DNA of 64,000 bases, taken from NCBI RefSeq assembly GCF_000093085.1, contig NC_014219.1:2782384-2846383 (forward strand), read 5' to 3'. Positions 42,603 through 52,376 of the stretch are shown piece by piece. The stretch is from [Bacillus] selenitireducens MLS10 (GTDB taxonomy: Bacteria; Bacillota; Bacilli; Bacillales; Salisediminibacteriaceae). Made by a program: the position numbers and the translations under genes. A model generated the notes under the pieces. The model did not search any database. It was not told where the DNA came from and was given only the letters and a program-made list of their open reading frames with translations. Each line of letters begins with the position of its first letter. The first letter of the stretch is position 1.

Positions 42603-43603
42603 CGATCAAACACCTGCTCACAGCAAGTATGGCTCTGTTTCTCACTGCCTGTTCTGCCGATTCTTCGACAGACGTTGAAGCAACGGAGGATCAGGAGCTT
42701 GAAGACGTATCCATTATGCTCGACTGGTACCCGAATGCCGTTCACAGCTATCTCTACACCGCCATGGAACAAGGCTACTTTGAAGAGGAGGGGATCGAGC
42801 TTTCGATCCGTTTCCCTGCAAATCCGACAGACCCCCTCTCCCTTGCTGCGACGGGAGATATCACGATTGGCATCACCTATCAGCCTGACGTCATCACGGC
42901 AAGGAACCAGGGGATTCCCGTCGTCTCCATCGCCGCCATTGCCCGTTCGCCTTTGAACCATATTATTTATACCGATGACGCGATCGAATCCCCGGCAGAC
43001 CTCGCAGGAAAACAGGTCGGCTATCCGGGGATCCCCGTCAACGAACCGATGATCGACACGATGGTTCGCCATGCCGGCGGGGACCCTAATGAGGTGGAAC
43101 TCATCGATGTCGGCTTTGAACTCGGCTCATCCGCCGTGTCCGGTCGCGTTGACGCCGTATCTGGGGCGTATATCAATCACGAAGTACCGGTTCTCCGTTA
43201 TCAGGGACATGAGGTTCATTACTTTAATCCGGTGGACTACGGGGTCCCGCCGTTTTATGAACTCGTCATGGTCACAAGCGAAGAGACCCTGGATGAAAAC
43301 CAGCCGCTCATCGAAGCCTTTTGGCGTGCCGCATCCCGCGGATTTGATGACATGCAGGCGGATCCTGACGGAAGCCTTGACGTCCTCTTTACGCACGAAG
43401 ATCAGGAGAACTTCCCGCTGATCCGAGAAGTGGAAGAAGAGAGTCTCGGGATCCTCCTCGAAAAAATGACCCTTGACGGCGCCACTTTCGGCAGTCAGTA
43501 CGCCGACGACTGGCAGGCCACCATCGACTGGCTCTACGAGAGCGGCTTCATAGAAGAGAAGCCTGATACCGAAGACAGTTTCATCAATCTTGTTGAAGAC
43601 TGA
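42599..43603 (+). CDS. thiY: ThiY, NMT1/THI5-like binding lipoprotein
   Basis: 334 residues, ATG 42599. Lipobox LTAC with Cys18, an acidic linker, then an NMT1/THI5-type domain with MLDWYPNAVHSYLYTAMEQG, the feature ThiY shares with eukaryotic pyrimidine synthases, and GDITIGITYQPDVITARNQG. In Bacillus halodurans ThiY binds N-formyl-4-amino-5-aminomethyl-2-methylpyrimidine, which is later converted by amidase and TenA to HMP. TenA is encoded in the divergent operon, so both halves of the salvage path lie side by side. Confidence 0.92.
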   Translation: MTIKHLLTASMALFLTACSADSSTDVEATEDQELEDVSIMLDWYPNAVHSYLYTAMEQGYFEEEGIELSIRFPANPTDPLSLAATGDITIGITYQPDVITARNQGIPVVSIAAIARSPLNHIIYTDDAIESPADLAGKQVGYPGIPVNEPMIDTMVRHAGGDPNEVELIDVGFELGSSAVSGRVDAVSGAYINHEVPVLRYQGHEVHYFNPVDYGVPPFYELVMVTSEETLDENQPLIEAFWRAASRGFDDMQADPDGSLDVLFTHEDQENFPLIREVEEESLGILLEKMTLDGATFGSQYADDWQATIDWLYESGFIEEKPDTEDSFINLVED

Positions 43604-43605
43604 AG

Positions 43606-43654
43606 AGCCTTCACCCGGTCACCCGATCCTTTTCGGACTGGCCGGGCTTTTTTC
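43606..43654 (+). terminator. Terminator of the thiZXY operon
   Basis: CCCGGTC...GGCCGGGC stem with an interrupted middle, followed by TTTTTTC. Confidence 0.8.
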
Positions 43655-43737
43655 GGTATTACAACGTTGACAGTCCCACTCTGAAACCGGATAATAAATG
43701 TTCATCTTGATCACAGTATGGAAAGGAGGATCCATCC

Positions 43738-44265
43738 ATGAAACGAATCGCCATCATCGGCTCACCAGGCGCGGGCAAATCGACCTTTGCACGGGCACTC
43801 TCTGACGCCCTTGACCTTCCTTTGTATCACCTGGACCGGCTCATGTGGAAACCCGGCTGGATCCTCGCGAGCCGCGAGGACCAAATCAGGCTGCAAGAAG
43901 AGATCGTCCGTCGTGACAGCTGGATTCTTGACGGCAATTACGGCGCGACGATGGGTATCCGCCTTGAAGCTGCCGATACAGTCATCTTTCTTGACCGGAG
44001 CCGCTATGTTTGCCTCTATCACGTTCTCAAACGTCGGATCCAGTACAGAAACAAGCCGAGACCGGATATGACTGAAGGTAACCACGAGCGTCTGAACACG
44101 GAGTTCCTCCGCTATGTCTGGTCGTTCCCGAAAGACAAACGGCCTGCACTCCTTGAATCCATCCGGCAGCTGAAGTCCAATCAGCGCCTGTACACAGCTA
44201 AAACCACGAAAGACGTCAAACGCCCGTTAAACAGTCTGACCACACATGAATCTCCGAAGCTGTGA
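43738..44265 (+). CDS. P-loop kinase, topology-modulation (FlaR-like) protein
   Basis: 175 residues, ATG 43738 with GGAGG upstream. An adenylate-kinase-like P-loop NTPase: Walker A GSPGAGKST at residues 8-16, then LYHLDRLMWKPGW and WILDGNYGATMGIRLEAAD, which is the standard pattern of the DNA-topology-modulation/FlaR family in Bacilli. The name is historical; family members are small nucleotide or nucleoside kinases of unproven substrate. Monocistronic, with terminators on both sides. Cytoplasmic. Confidence 0.85.
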   Translation: MKRIAIIGSPGAGKSTFARALSDALDLPLYHLDRLMWKPGWILASREDQIRLQEEIVRRDSWILDGNYGATMGIRLEAADTVIFLDRSRYVCLYHVLKRRIQYRNKPRPDMTEGNHERLNTEFLRYVWSFPKDKRPALLESIRQLKSNQRLYTAKTTKDVKRPLNSLTTHESPKL

Positions 44266-44274
44266 CGGCAAAAA

Positions 44275-44308
44275 GAAAGAGGCACCCCACAAGGAGCACC
44301 TCTTTTCA
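44275..44308. terminator. Bidirectional terminator
   Basis: AAAGAGGCACC and GGAGCACCTCTTT pair imperfectly and are followed by TTTC, between convergent genes. Confidence 0.7.
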
Positions 44309-44318
44309 AAAAGGGGGG

Positions 44319-46115
44319 TTAAGCGCCACCCCTCGCGTTATCTTCATTCAACATCATTGCAACACTGATGGCCCCCTTGCCGGCATTGCCGCCAATTACT
44401 GGTGACACGCTCGTCGTGTACAGCGGCTCCTGTCCGGTGATGCGCTTCATGTTTGCCTCACAGTCCGCCATCGCCTCCGGGGCCCCGGCGTTTAACAGCA
44501 CATACGATTTCACGCCGTGCCGGCTGTGAATCGCCTCCACCTGCTTAAACATCTTCCCCACACTAGAACTTGAGAAGAACGTCTTCCCGTAAAGCAGTGA
44601 ATTCCCGTCCCCGTCGACAGAGACGATCGGCTTCATGTTCAGAAGCCTTGCCACTTTTCCCTGAAGCGGGCTGACGCGACCGCCGCGGATCATGTGCTTT
44701 AAGTTCTTCACACTGACCAGAATCTCGGACCGTGCAATGCGCTGATATAGGGCTTCCTTAACTTCCTCAAACGATTTTCCCGCCTCGATATCCGCTGCCG
44801 TTTCATAGGCGAGGAGACCGAATGCGCCGGACAGGGTTCTCGAGTTCACGACATGAATGCGGGAAGGATCGACCTGTTCCGCGGCTTTTTTGCATACATC
44901 AAAGGTGCCGCTCAATTTTTGGGAGACGTGCAGTGAGATCACCGAATCATACTGCTGCAAGAGAGACTTGTAAAGCGTCTCCACGCTCAACAGGGACGGC
45001 TGGGAACTCTTCGGCTGCGTCGTACCGGCATCGAGAATCTCATAGAAGCGCTCTGCATCAAGGGTCACTTTATCGAGATAGTTTGAGGATTCCACTTCAA
45101 GATTCAACGGAATCATATGGATTTGGTGGTGATCAAACAGCTCTTTGGGCAGATCACAGGCAGAATCAACGACGAAGGCAATCGGTGATTTCCTTCTGTA
45201 GATGCTCTCATACTGCCTTCTCATGTCTTCAACCTTCTGATAGACCACCTTGCCTTTTTGCACGAGCATATCGGCAATGTCTGCCGGGTCATTCGTGTGG
45301 ATATGCACTTTGCCGAGCTGATTGTCACTCACCAACACAATCGAATCACCGTACTCCGACATCGACTGGCGCAGTGTGTCAATGGATTCATGAGGATTGA
45401 GTTCGACAAGGTATTCGGAGCAGTAGCGAAACGGGATCTCGTCCGTCTCTTTCATCGCGTGCACCGTTTCATCGACAAACAATGCCGGGGCCTCTCCTTC
45501 CTTGCGCTCAGGAACCTCCTGACGTTTGATCAGGCCGTCGAGAAAATGGACAAAGCCTTTCGCCCCTGCATCCACGACATCATTGATCCGGAAGACTTCC
45601 ATCTGCGTTTTCGTCTTTTCCATTGCCGCCTCGGTGATCGCATAGGATTTCTGAAGAAGGTGCTCGATATTTGACGTATGATGGTGCTCTTCTTTCATAC
45701 TCGATACCCAGGCTTGCATAACGGTCAGTACCGTTCCTTCTTTCGGGTCAGATACTGCCCCGACGGCACTGTCCACCGACGCGTCACACATATCGAGGAA
45801 CGGTGTCGCCGCCACCTCATCATGCCGGATCAGGTAGTTGCACATGGAGATAATAAACTGGGAAAAGATCATCCCCGAATTCCCGCGAGATCCGCGCATA
45901 CAGGCCTGCTTCACATCTTCGAGGGTCTTGACGGACGGATCCGTCCAGCGCGTTTCCCTGATGATGGTCTCCATTAAATAGGCGAGGTTATTGCCCGTAT
46001 CCCCGTCTGCCACGGGAAACACGTTAATGTCGTTCAATTCCTTCTGGTGATGAATGATTTCATGGGCGCCAGACATGAGCATGTCATAAAACTGACGATG
46101 GTTCAGCATCTCCAT
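44319..46115 (-). CDS. FakA-DegV fusion (fatty acid kinase-like)
   Basis: 598 residues, ATG 46115 with GGAGG upstream. An N-terminal DhaL/FakA kinase domain (about 1-205) with INVFPVADGDTGNNLA and MRGSRGNSGMIFSQF is followed by a FakA middle segment (KVHIHTNDPADIADMLVQKG, about 270-290) and a DegV/FakB domain (about 315-598) that opens IAFVVDSACDLP and contains HMIRGGRVSPLQGKVARLL. In Firmicutes FakA normally phosphorylates fatty acids presented by a separate FakB. Here kinase and fatty-acid carrier are one chain. Cytoplasmic. Monocistronic. Confidence 0.9.
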   Translation of the reverse strand: MEMLNHRQFYDMLMSGAHEIIHHQKELNDINVFPVADGDTGNNLAYLMETIIRETRWTDPSVKTLEDVKQACMRGSRGNSGMIFSQFIISMCNYLIRHDEVAATPFLDMCDASVDSAVGAVSDPKEGTVLTVMQAWVSSMKEEHHHTSNIEHLLQKSYAITEAAMEKTKTQMEVFRINDVVDAGAKGFVHFLDGLIKRQEVPERKEGEAPALFVDETVHAMKETDEIPFRYCSEYLVELNPHESIDTLRQSMSEYGDSIVLVSDNQLGKVHIHTNDPADIADMLVQKGKVVYQKVEDMRRQYESIYRRKSPIAFVVDSACDLPKELFDHHQIHMIPLNLEVESSNYLDKVTLDAERFYEILDAGTTQPKSSQPSLLSVETLYKSLLQQYDSVISLHVSQKLSGTFDVCKKAAEQVDPSRIHVVNSRTLSGAFGLLAYETAADIEAGKSFEEVKEALYQRIARSEILVSVKNLKHMIRGGRVSPLQGKVARLLNMKPIVSVDGDGNSLLYGKTFFSSSSVGKMFKQVEAIHSRHGVKSYVLLNAGAPEAMADCEANMKRITGQEPLYTTSVSPVIGGNAGKGAISVAMMLNEDNARGGA

Positions 46116-46319
46116 AGTCGTGTTGCCTCCTTTGTTTCAATTCTCATATAAGTGTCATACATTTCCTTTGCTCTGATTGTACCATGCTTATACAATAAAG
46201 TGGGAGCTTCACGCTCTTTTCACATGTACCCAAGGGTTGTTTGTTTGACTTCCATCATCTCAACGGCTCATAATGAAACCATAACAGGAACTTCCAATTT
46301 CCCATTGAAGGGTGGAATC

Positions 46320-47099
46320 ATGATGCTTGAACTGTATCTCTATACCGCTATTGCCATCTTTGTGTTTATGACGACGGTTTTTATCATCGCACAGATCATC
46401 ACAGACAATTCCATTGTCGACATCGCCTGGGGATTCGGCTTTGTCATTGCCGCATGGGTCAGTATGCTCGCGACACAGGAGTTCACGACCAGACAGCTCA
46501 TTGTGACGGGACTCGTCACCGTCTGGGGTTTCCGGCTCGGGATCTTTCTCTGGATCCGTTCGATTGGCCGGGGAGAAGATTACCGCTATCAGAATTTCCG
46601 CAAGAACTGGGGAAAGCACGCCGTACGGAAAGCATTTTTCCGCGTATTCATGCTGCAGGGAGCGTTTATGCTGCTGTTGGCCTATCCGATTTTGCGCGTC
46701 CATGCATCTGACGGACCGGGCGTGGACTTCTTTATGATCGCAGGTATTCTCGTATGGCTTGTCGGTTTCTTCTTCCAAGTCGTTGGCGATGCTCAGCTCC
46801 AGAAGTTCAAGAAGAATAAAACACATCCTGAGCAAATTCTTAAATCCGGCGTTTGGCGCTATACGCGTCATCCGAACTACTTTGGTGAAGCAACCATGTG
46901 GTGGGGGATTTTCCTGATTGTCCTTCCTGTTGAACTCGGTTGGACAGCCGTCTTCAGCGCATTGTTTATCAACTTCCTGCTCCTCAGAGTGTCCGGCGTG
47001 CCGTTTCTTGACGAACGCTATAAAGACAATCAGGACTATCAGCAGTACAAGCGGGAAACAAATAATTTCGTACCTTGGTTTCCGAAAAAAGAAGATTAA
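46320..47099 (+). CDS. DUF1295 steroid-5-alpha-reductase-like membrane protein
   Basis: 259 residues from ATG 46320 (or 46323) after GGGTGG; the longer open frame from 46152 has no site. About seven helices. The C-terminal half has the DUF1295 signature GVWRYTRHPNYFGEATMWWG, and SGVPFLDERYKDNQDYQQYK near the end. The family is related to steroid 5-alpha reductases and isoprenylcysteine methyltransferases; the bacterial substrate is unknown. All conserved polar residues that I know of are present. Monocistronic. Confidence 0.9.
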   Translation: MMLELYLYTAIAIFVFMTTVFIIAQIITDNSIVDIAWGFGFVIAAWVSMLATQEFTTRQLIVTGLVTVWGFRLGIFLWIRSIGRGEDYRYQNFRKNWGKHAVRKAFFRVFMLQGAFMLLLAYPILRVHASDGPGVDFFMIAGILVWLVGFFFQVVGDAQLQKFKKNKTHPEQILKSGVWRYTRHPNYFGEATMWWGIFLIVLPVELGWTAVFSALFINFLLLRVSGVPFLDERYKDNQDYQQYKRETNNFVPWFPKKED

Positions 47100-47107
47100 T
47101 CGAAAAA

Positions 47108-47139
47108 TCAAAAAGAGCCCGCGCTGCGGGCTCTTTTAT
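47108..47139. terminator. Bidirectional terminator
   Basis: AAAAGAGCCCGC-GCT-GCGGGCTCTTTT, perfect stem, between the DUF1295 gene and arrC. Confidence 0.93.
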
Positions 47140-47141
47140 GA

Positions 47142-48305
47142 TTATCCTGCTTTATTCTGATTAACCAATTCTGCTTCCATTTCTTCCTCATGTCCAGGTG
47201 TTTCATCGAGTTTGAGATACTTAACCCCGATCATGTAAAGAAGGACAGATCCGGCCATACCCCCAACAAAGATAAACCATTCAGTTGGTGTCGTGGAGTA
47301 TGTTGCTACTTCAGTGAGCGTTGTATATGGCTGGACCAGTTGTCCACCAATAATTGTAACATATTTATCCATGAACATCCCGATAATCACAAAAGCAGAT
47401 GCTGTCATAACTACTGCCGGATTTCTTGTGGCTATGATCATAATAAGAGGTATAATCAAGCCCAAAGCAATTGCTCCACCCCAGTACATCAAGGCATATT
47501 GCCCGCTTAAGAGCAATTCATAATCCAAAGAACCTGTGTAAGAGAGTGCAATCATGCGCCATGCGTTAAATCCCAGCGCAATAATAATCCCGGCTCCCAT
47601 AATTTTCGTCAGTCCTGTCATATTGCTGCGCACAAGCTGTTCTCTCTTTTTGCCGCTTACTTGAGCAGTAAGATAAGCTACGATGATTAAGAGTGCAACA
47701 CCAGAGAGCGCTGCTGAAAGAACGAAGAATACGCTTGTTGCATCCCCTGCCCAGAAAGGACGTTGATAGGTTACTGCAAAGATACCGCCCAATACACTTG
47801 TTGCAGCAATAGCACCGGCAAGAGTGAAGTAGGACATGTAGTGCATCAATTTCTTGTTCTTAAGATGCATCGCTGCAAATTCAACAAGCAAAAGTACTAC
47901 ATAAATTCCATAAACGACACCCATCCACCACATTGGTGCTTGTGGATTTGGATTCAAAATGAATTGGTAAACACGATCGAGTCTTCCAAGCTCCATTGAA
48001 AGAACAACAAGAGCAGGAATCACCACGATAATCGCAAGAAAGATCGCTCTCTTTCCTAAAAACTGATACTGCTTTGCTCCAAGCAAATGCGTTGCTGATG
48101 CGAACATACACATCCCACTCGCCATCAAAGCGAGAAATACGTAAGCCACGATTAATAAGTTCCAAGGTACTTCATCCGATGATCCAAAAAGCGTTTGCCC
48201 TTGTACCAACGTATTGACTGAACCGAAGATCCCGAGACCGAGTAAGACTAATACTCCGATCAGTGCAGCTAACGTGACTGGTTTCATTTTATTTTGAGCA
48301 GACAT
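47142..48305 (-). CDS. arrC: NrfD/PsrC-type membrane subunit of arsenate reductase
   Basis: 387 residues from ATG 48305 with AAAGGAGGG upstream. A polytopic quinol-oxidising anchor of the NrfD/PsrC family with about ten helices; visible segments include NLLIVAYVFLALMASGMCMF, SMELGRLDRVYQFILNPNP (a conserved Glu/Arg motif) and PMWWMGVVYGIYVVLL. It would take electrons from menaquinol and hand them to the iron-sulfur subunit ArrB. Fourth gene of arrA-arrB-arrD-arrC. It is more AT-rich by eye than genes further left. The arsenate role derives from ArrA. Confidence 0.9.
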   Translation of the reverse strand: MSAQNKMKPVTLAALIGVLVLLGLGIFGSVNTLVQGQTLFGSSDEVPWNLLIVAYVFLALMASGMCMFASATHLLGAKQYQFLGKRAIFLAIIVVIPALVVLSMELGRLDRVYQFILNPNPQAPMWWMGVVYGIYVVLLLVEFAAMHLKNKKLMHYMSYFTLAGAIAATSVLGGIFAVTYQRPFWAGDATSVFFVLSAALSGVALLIIVAYLTAQVSGKKREQLVRSNMTGLTKIMGAGIIIALGFNAWRMIALSYTGSLDYELLLSGQYALMYWGGAIALGLIIPLIMIIATRNPAVVMTASAFVIIGMFMDKYVTIIGGQLVQPYTTLTEVATYSTTPTEWFIFVGGMAGSVLLYMIGVKYLKLDETPGHEEEMEAELVNQNKAG

Positions 48306-48331
48306 ATTGCTTTCCCTCCTTTTGTTGTGGG

Positions 48332-48955
48332 TCACACCTGTATTTCCAATTGATGCGCTTCCCATTCGATGATTTCCTCTGTCAATTGAGCCAGCTTTAA
48401 ATAAAACGGTTCATTAGCATTTTCCCGTATCTTCTTCGCGAACTTGAAGATCCATGTAAACAAAAACTGCTGCATAAAGCGCTGCATTCTATCTAAGTAT
48501 TTCAATTCTCCTGACTCTACATATTTGAAATACAGGTAGTACATAAATTCAAGCTCCACAGAAATATGATCTGCCGGCTGATGATAGACATTCAGTTTCT
48601 CGACGCCTGTTTCACTGTAGAATTTCTCTACAGCAGTCGTCGAATCACCCATCAAACGTCGACCATCATCCAAATAAACCGATCCATATGGCGGTGCTTT
48701 CATATCGAAAGGCCCGACAAAAAGCTTGGCATAATCAATGACTAATTTATTCTCATTATGCGACAGTTGATATTTATCGAGTTCATCAGCCAGATCTTCG
48801 GCCTTCAGAGCCAATGCAGGTTGAAGTTCTTCCAAGGCCTCGATTAAATAGTCCATGTAGCCGGGTAAATCCGCACCCGGCTCTTTATACAATTCGCTTA
48901 ATACTTTGAAGAGATTGGCTTTATAATGGAACTCTCCTAATTCTGCATTACTCAT
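48332..48955 (-). CDS. arrD: TorD/DmsD-family chaperone for ArrA
   Basis: 207 residues from ATG 48955 with AAGGA 10 nt upstream; the frame from 48973 begins at a TTG. An all-helical TorD-type protein, with the family segment YAKLFVGPFDMKAPPYGSVY (about residues 75-94) and DHISVELEFMYYLYFK. Such chaperones bind the twin-arginine leader of a molybdoenzyme until its cofactor is inserted. Located between arrB and arrC, it should serve ArrA, whose leader contains SRRGFLKAS. Cytoplasmic. Confidence 0.92.
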   Translation of the reverse strand: MSNAELGEFHYKANLFKVLSELYKEPGADLPGYMDYLIEALEELQPALALKAEDLADELDKYQLSHNENKLVIDYAKLFVGPFDMKAPPYGSVYLDDGRRLMGDSTTAVEKFYSETGVEKLNVYHQPADHISVELEFMYYLYFKYVESGELKYLDRMQRFMQQFLFTWIFKFAKKIRENANEPFYLKLAQLTEEIIEWEAHQLEIQV

Positions 48956-48979
48956 GATGATCACGTCCTTCAAAGTCGA

Positions 48980-49672
48980 TTATTTACTGAACTTTCGCAA
49001 GTAGAAGACTTTTGGCTTCGTTCCAAGCTCTTCTTTTAACCCTTCATGACTGTATTTTAACAGCTCATGAATTTTGTCATCCGGATCGTTCAAGTCGCCG
49101 ACATACATCGCTTCAGATGGACATCTCTCTACACAGTATGGCTGTTCATCGCGAGCTAGTCTGTGATCACAGAACTGACATTTCTCAACGATTCCGCGAT
49201 AGCGAATTGCTTCGTAGTTATAATCACGTTCCGGGTTGTAATATGGCAGATCTGCTCCAGCACTTTCTTGTACTTCTTTCGGTGTAGCTGAAAGCTCACT
49301 CCATGCATTGTTTTCATTCCAGTACTGGTGCGGATCCTTTTTATTAAAGGAAATAACACCATACGGGCATGCTGTCATACATGCTTTACAACCAATACAC
49401 CGGTCTGCGTCATGCAGCGTTAATCCATCCTCATCTTTGTACATCGCTGTGACCGGGCACGCCATGACACATGGCGCATGATCACAGTGATTACAAAGGG
49501 TTGGCATGAAATCGTATCGGATATTCGGAAACTGTCCGGATTCCTTTTTTGTATAGTGCATCCAATTGACACCGTCGTCTGTATTGTTCTCGTTTTTACA
49601 AGTGACCGCACAGCCGGCACAGCCGATACACGCCTGTAAATCTATCGTCATTGCATAATTTTTCTTAGCCAT
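48980..49672 (-). CDS. arrB: Iron-sulfur electron-transfer subunit of arsenate reductase
   Basis: 230 residues from ATG 49672, after GGAGGTGA. A four-cluster ferredoxin subunit of the DmsB/PsrB/ArrB type. The cysteine groups are CIGCAGCAVTC, CNHCDHAPCVMACP, CIGCKACMTACP and CQFC...CVERCP, giving 16 cysteines for four [4Fe-4S] clusters. Length is very close to the 234 residues of Shewanella ArrB. It would relay electrons from ArrC to ArrA. It lies 29 bases after arrA. Confidence 0.93.
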   Translation of the reverse strand: MAKKNYAMTIDLQACIGCAGCAVTCKNENNTDDGVNWMHYTKKESGQFPNIRYDFMPTLCNHCDHAPCVMACPVTAMYKDEDGLTLHDADRCIGCKACMTACPYGVISFNKKDPHQYWNENNAWSELSATPKEVQESAGADLPYYNPERDYNYEAIRYRGIVEKCQFCDHRLARDEQPYCVERCPSEAMYVGDLNDPDDKIHELLKYSHEGLKEELGTKPKVFYLRKFSK

Positions 49673-49701
49673 TTGTTTCACCTCCGCATAATGTCTCTAA
49701 C

Positions 49702-52254
49702 TTATACTTTCTCTACTCTTACTCGGGTCTGTCCACCGTGTCTTGCACCGCTTCCGCTTAATGCTTCGTGCACAGGAGCGAGGATAATGTTGTTGTTCCC
49801 GCCTCTGGCGATTTGACGGCGACGATCAAGTGAAGCGATATGGCCATATGCCCAGTGACCTTGTCCGTAACATTTGGCAACAACTCCTGGACGTGTACCT
49901 TCCCAGAGCTTGGCTTTGACTTCGATTTGACCTTCAGGCGTAACCAAACGGACCATATCACCGTTTTGAATACCAAGTTCTGCAGCATCCTTTGGATTCA
50001 ATTTTGCCACATCATCCCATGCTTCATCACCAAGGTCGATATCCTTAAATTCCTGGTACCAACTTGTATTTGCTGATCGCGCTTCACGATTCAGTTTTGA
50101 ACGGTGTTCCATGAAGATCAGCGGATATTCGGATTCGTCACCTACACGCATCGCCGGTTCATAGTGAGGTACAAATGCCAATTCACCTTTTGCTGTATTG
50201 AATGTGGCCTCCATAACATCATCAATGCTTGCATTGTGTTTGTCTGCATGATCTTGTAATGCCACTTTTAAAGTCTCACTGTAAAACTCAAACTGTCCGG
50301 TTTCTGTTCCCCAATTTCCATCCCACTTTTGACGGAACTCATATTTATTGGTGTTCCATGTTCCCAATCGCTTATATTCTTCCCAACCATCGATCTGATC
50401 GCCATCTTTTTCAAAAGTTGGGTCCCAGACTGGATGTGTGTAATGTTTCGTTGCAATTTCATCGAATTCTGCGGCGTTTGTTGGTGCTTCACCCGTTTCA
50501 GGGTCTCTGAATTCATTACGGAAATAATCAATCAGGTTGGAATATCCTTTTTTCTCAAGTGATTCACCGATCATCCATGGAATTTCAGTTTCATCAACCC
50601 GGATATCAAATGGTGATTCAATGACTTTATTTTGCAAATGCAAGTGTCTGTGGAGATTACCGTTACTGCCTGCAACCGGGCTTTGACGCTCAAACTGCGA
50701 GTGCGGAACCGGAAGGACAATATCTGCAAAATGCGTTTGTTCAGCCGGATTGACAGTCATATGCACCATGAATGGAATCTTGGCCAAAGCTCTGTCCCAA
50801 CGATCCGTTCCTTGGTTGGAGAAATTGAAGTTCGTCCAATAGCTCAATACGACTTTTAAATTGTAAGGATCTTCTGCAAGTACGGCATCAGCAACGGTAT
50901 TCGTTACTTTAACCCCACCGGATTTGCTATCTTTCAGTGCAGGGAATTCCAGCCTTCCTCCCCAGTCAATGCGGTCTTGCTCTAAACCATTCGCTGCAAT
51001 CTCATCAATATAATCGGATGGATCCGGGAAGCCGTTATTTGGAACAGAGATCCCATTACTGATGACTCCACCTAAGTTATCTGCAGAACCGACAAGGCCG
51101 TTTAAGGCTGCTTGTGTCATCGCTGTGTAACCGCCGCGGATTGTCATACTTGATCCTGGTGATGAGAACGAGATTGCCTTTGGTGCAGCATTTGCAAATC
51201 CTCTTGCTACGCGGTAAATTTGATCAGCATCGATACCGGAGCGTTCAGCTGCCCATTCAGGCGTCTTATCTTTCAGTTCTAGATTCCACCATTTTACAAG
51301 TCCGTGTGTCTGAATTTCTTCAAAGTCATCTTCATTCACATCGCGGCCTTCAACGAATCGGTTTTGTCCATCTTTGAAGTCACCGACGAACGGCTTATAC
51401 CAAACGCCTTCAGTTAAGATAACGTGCGCAATAGCAGATGCAATCGCACCGTCTTCACCCGGAATAACCGGCATCCATTCATCTGATTTAGCAGCAGTTG
51501 TTGAGAATCGTGGGTCTACACATGCAAGCGTTGCTCTGTCGGACAACTCTCCCCAAATACTCGCCGTATGTGGCACTTGACGGTTTGTTGCAATCGGATC
51601 GCCGCCCCAGAAGATTTCATAAAGAGCATTTTCATGATCGTAGTCAGCATAACCCCAGTAGCGTTCTGTGTAATAGCGTCCGAATTTCTCGGATTCAGCA
51701 CAGATGGAGCTGTGAGAAATATTATTTGGTGAACCGATAATCTTTGGCATATTTCCGTAGAGAATGCCATTGTTAGATGTATAACGTCCGCGCCAAACGC
51801 TGAATTTGTGTGTTTCGTTATTCTCACGAAGTTCAATGATTTTATCGGCAATCGTATCCATTGCTTCTTCCCAGCTGATCGGTACAAATTCCGGATCTTC
51901 ATCGCGGCCTTTGTTTGGATTTGTACGCTTCATCGGCTGCTTTACGCGGTCCGGATCGTATACTTGCTGCAGTCCAATATGTGAACGCACACAGGAATGA
52001 CCATGATTCGCTTTCGCATTCGGATTACCTCTGACCTTTGTTGCTCGTCCATCAATTCTGTAGACTTGAACAGCACACCATGCCGTACAACCTTGACAAA
52101 CGCTTGCGATCCATTCACCTTGCTCTTTGTTTTCCTGGCTTGCCTCTGTTTTGGTTGAGAACGCATTCAAAGCCGGTTTTGCTGATGCGGCTCCTGCTGC
52201 AAATAACCCTGTCGCTGCTGACGCTTTAAGAAAACCTCTTCTTGATAATTTCAA
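49702..52254 (-). CDS. arrA: Respiratory arsenate reductase catalytic subunit
   Basis: 850 residues from TTG 52254, 8 nt after GGAGG; the upstream TTG at 52296 has no site. A twin-arginine leader (SRRGFLKAS) sends the folded enzyme out of the cytoplasm. Cys53, Cys56, Cys60 and Cys88 hold an N-terminal [4Fe-4S] cluster. The DMSO-reductase-family molybdopterin domains follow. Arg157-Tyr158, Ser182, Cys185 (Mo ligand), Lys190 and Tyr202 show the same spacing as Arg165, Tyr166, Ser190, Cys193, Lys198 and Tyr210 that I recall for the arsenate site of Shewanella ArrA, within NNISHSSICAESEKFG. The size matches ArrA (854). It reduces arsenate to arsenite in anaerobic respiration. A selenate or polysulfide reductase is the less likely alternative. 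Confidence 0.9.
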   Translation of the reverse strand: MKLSRRGFLKASAATGLFAAGAASAKPALNAFSTKTEASQENKEQGEWIASVCQGCTAWCAVQVYRIDGRATKVRGNPNAKANHGHSCVRSHIGLQQVYDPDRVKQPMKRTNPNKGRDEDPEFVPISWEEAMDTIADKIIELRENNETHKFSVWRGRYTSNNGILYGNMPKIIGSPNNISHSSICAESEKFGRYYTERYWGYADYDHENALYEIFWGGDPIATNRQVPHTASIWGELSDRATLACVDPRFSTTAAKSDEWMPVIPGEDGAIASAIAHVILTEGVWYKPFVGDFKDGQNRFVEGRDVNEDDFEEIQTHGLVKWWNLELKDKTPEWAAERSGIDADQIYRVARGFANAAPKAISFSSPGSSMTIRGGYTAMTQAALNGLVGSADNLGGVISNGISVPNNGFPDPSDYIDEIAANGLEQDRIDWGGRLEFPALKDSKSGGVKVTNTVADAVLAEDPYNLKVVLSYWTNFNFSNQGTDRWDRALAKIPFMVHMTVNPAEQTHFADIVLPVPHSQFERQSPVAGSNGNLHRHLHLQNKVIESPFDIRVDETEIPWMIGESLEKKGYSNLIDYFRNEFRDPETGEAPTNAAEFDEIATKHYTHPVWDPTFEKDGDQIDGWEEYKRLGTWNTNKYEFRQKWDGNWGTETGQFEFYSETLKVALQDHADKHNASIDDVMEATFNTAKGELAFVPHYEPAMRVGDESEYPLIFMEHRSKLNREARSANTSWYQEFKDIDLGDEAWDDVAKLNPKDAAELGIQNGDMVRLVTPEGQIEVKAKLWEGTRPGVVAKCYGQGHWAYGHIASLDRRRQIARGGNNNIILAPVHEALSGSGARHGGQTRVRVEKV

Positions 52255-52376
52255 CTTGTCCACCTCCGTATTTTTCTTTACACTTTTTTTGTCCAATCAA
52301 CTTTCCAACTCGCTAAAGCTGATCCCCCCTTGCAAATATTCAAAATCACTTATGAAAAATAATAAATAACTAACTC

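Noticed and set aside
49702-52254. Selenate, tetrathionate or polysulfide reductase instead of ArrA
   Set aside because: All belong to the same superfamily, but the spacing of six arsenate-site residues, the lengths of both soluble subunits and the adjacent sensor cassette and acr3 favour arsenate. Not excluded without a tree.
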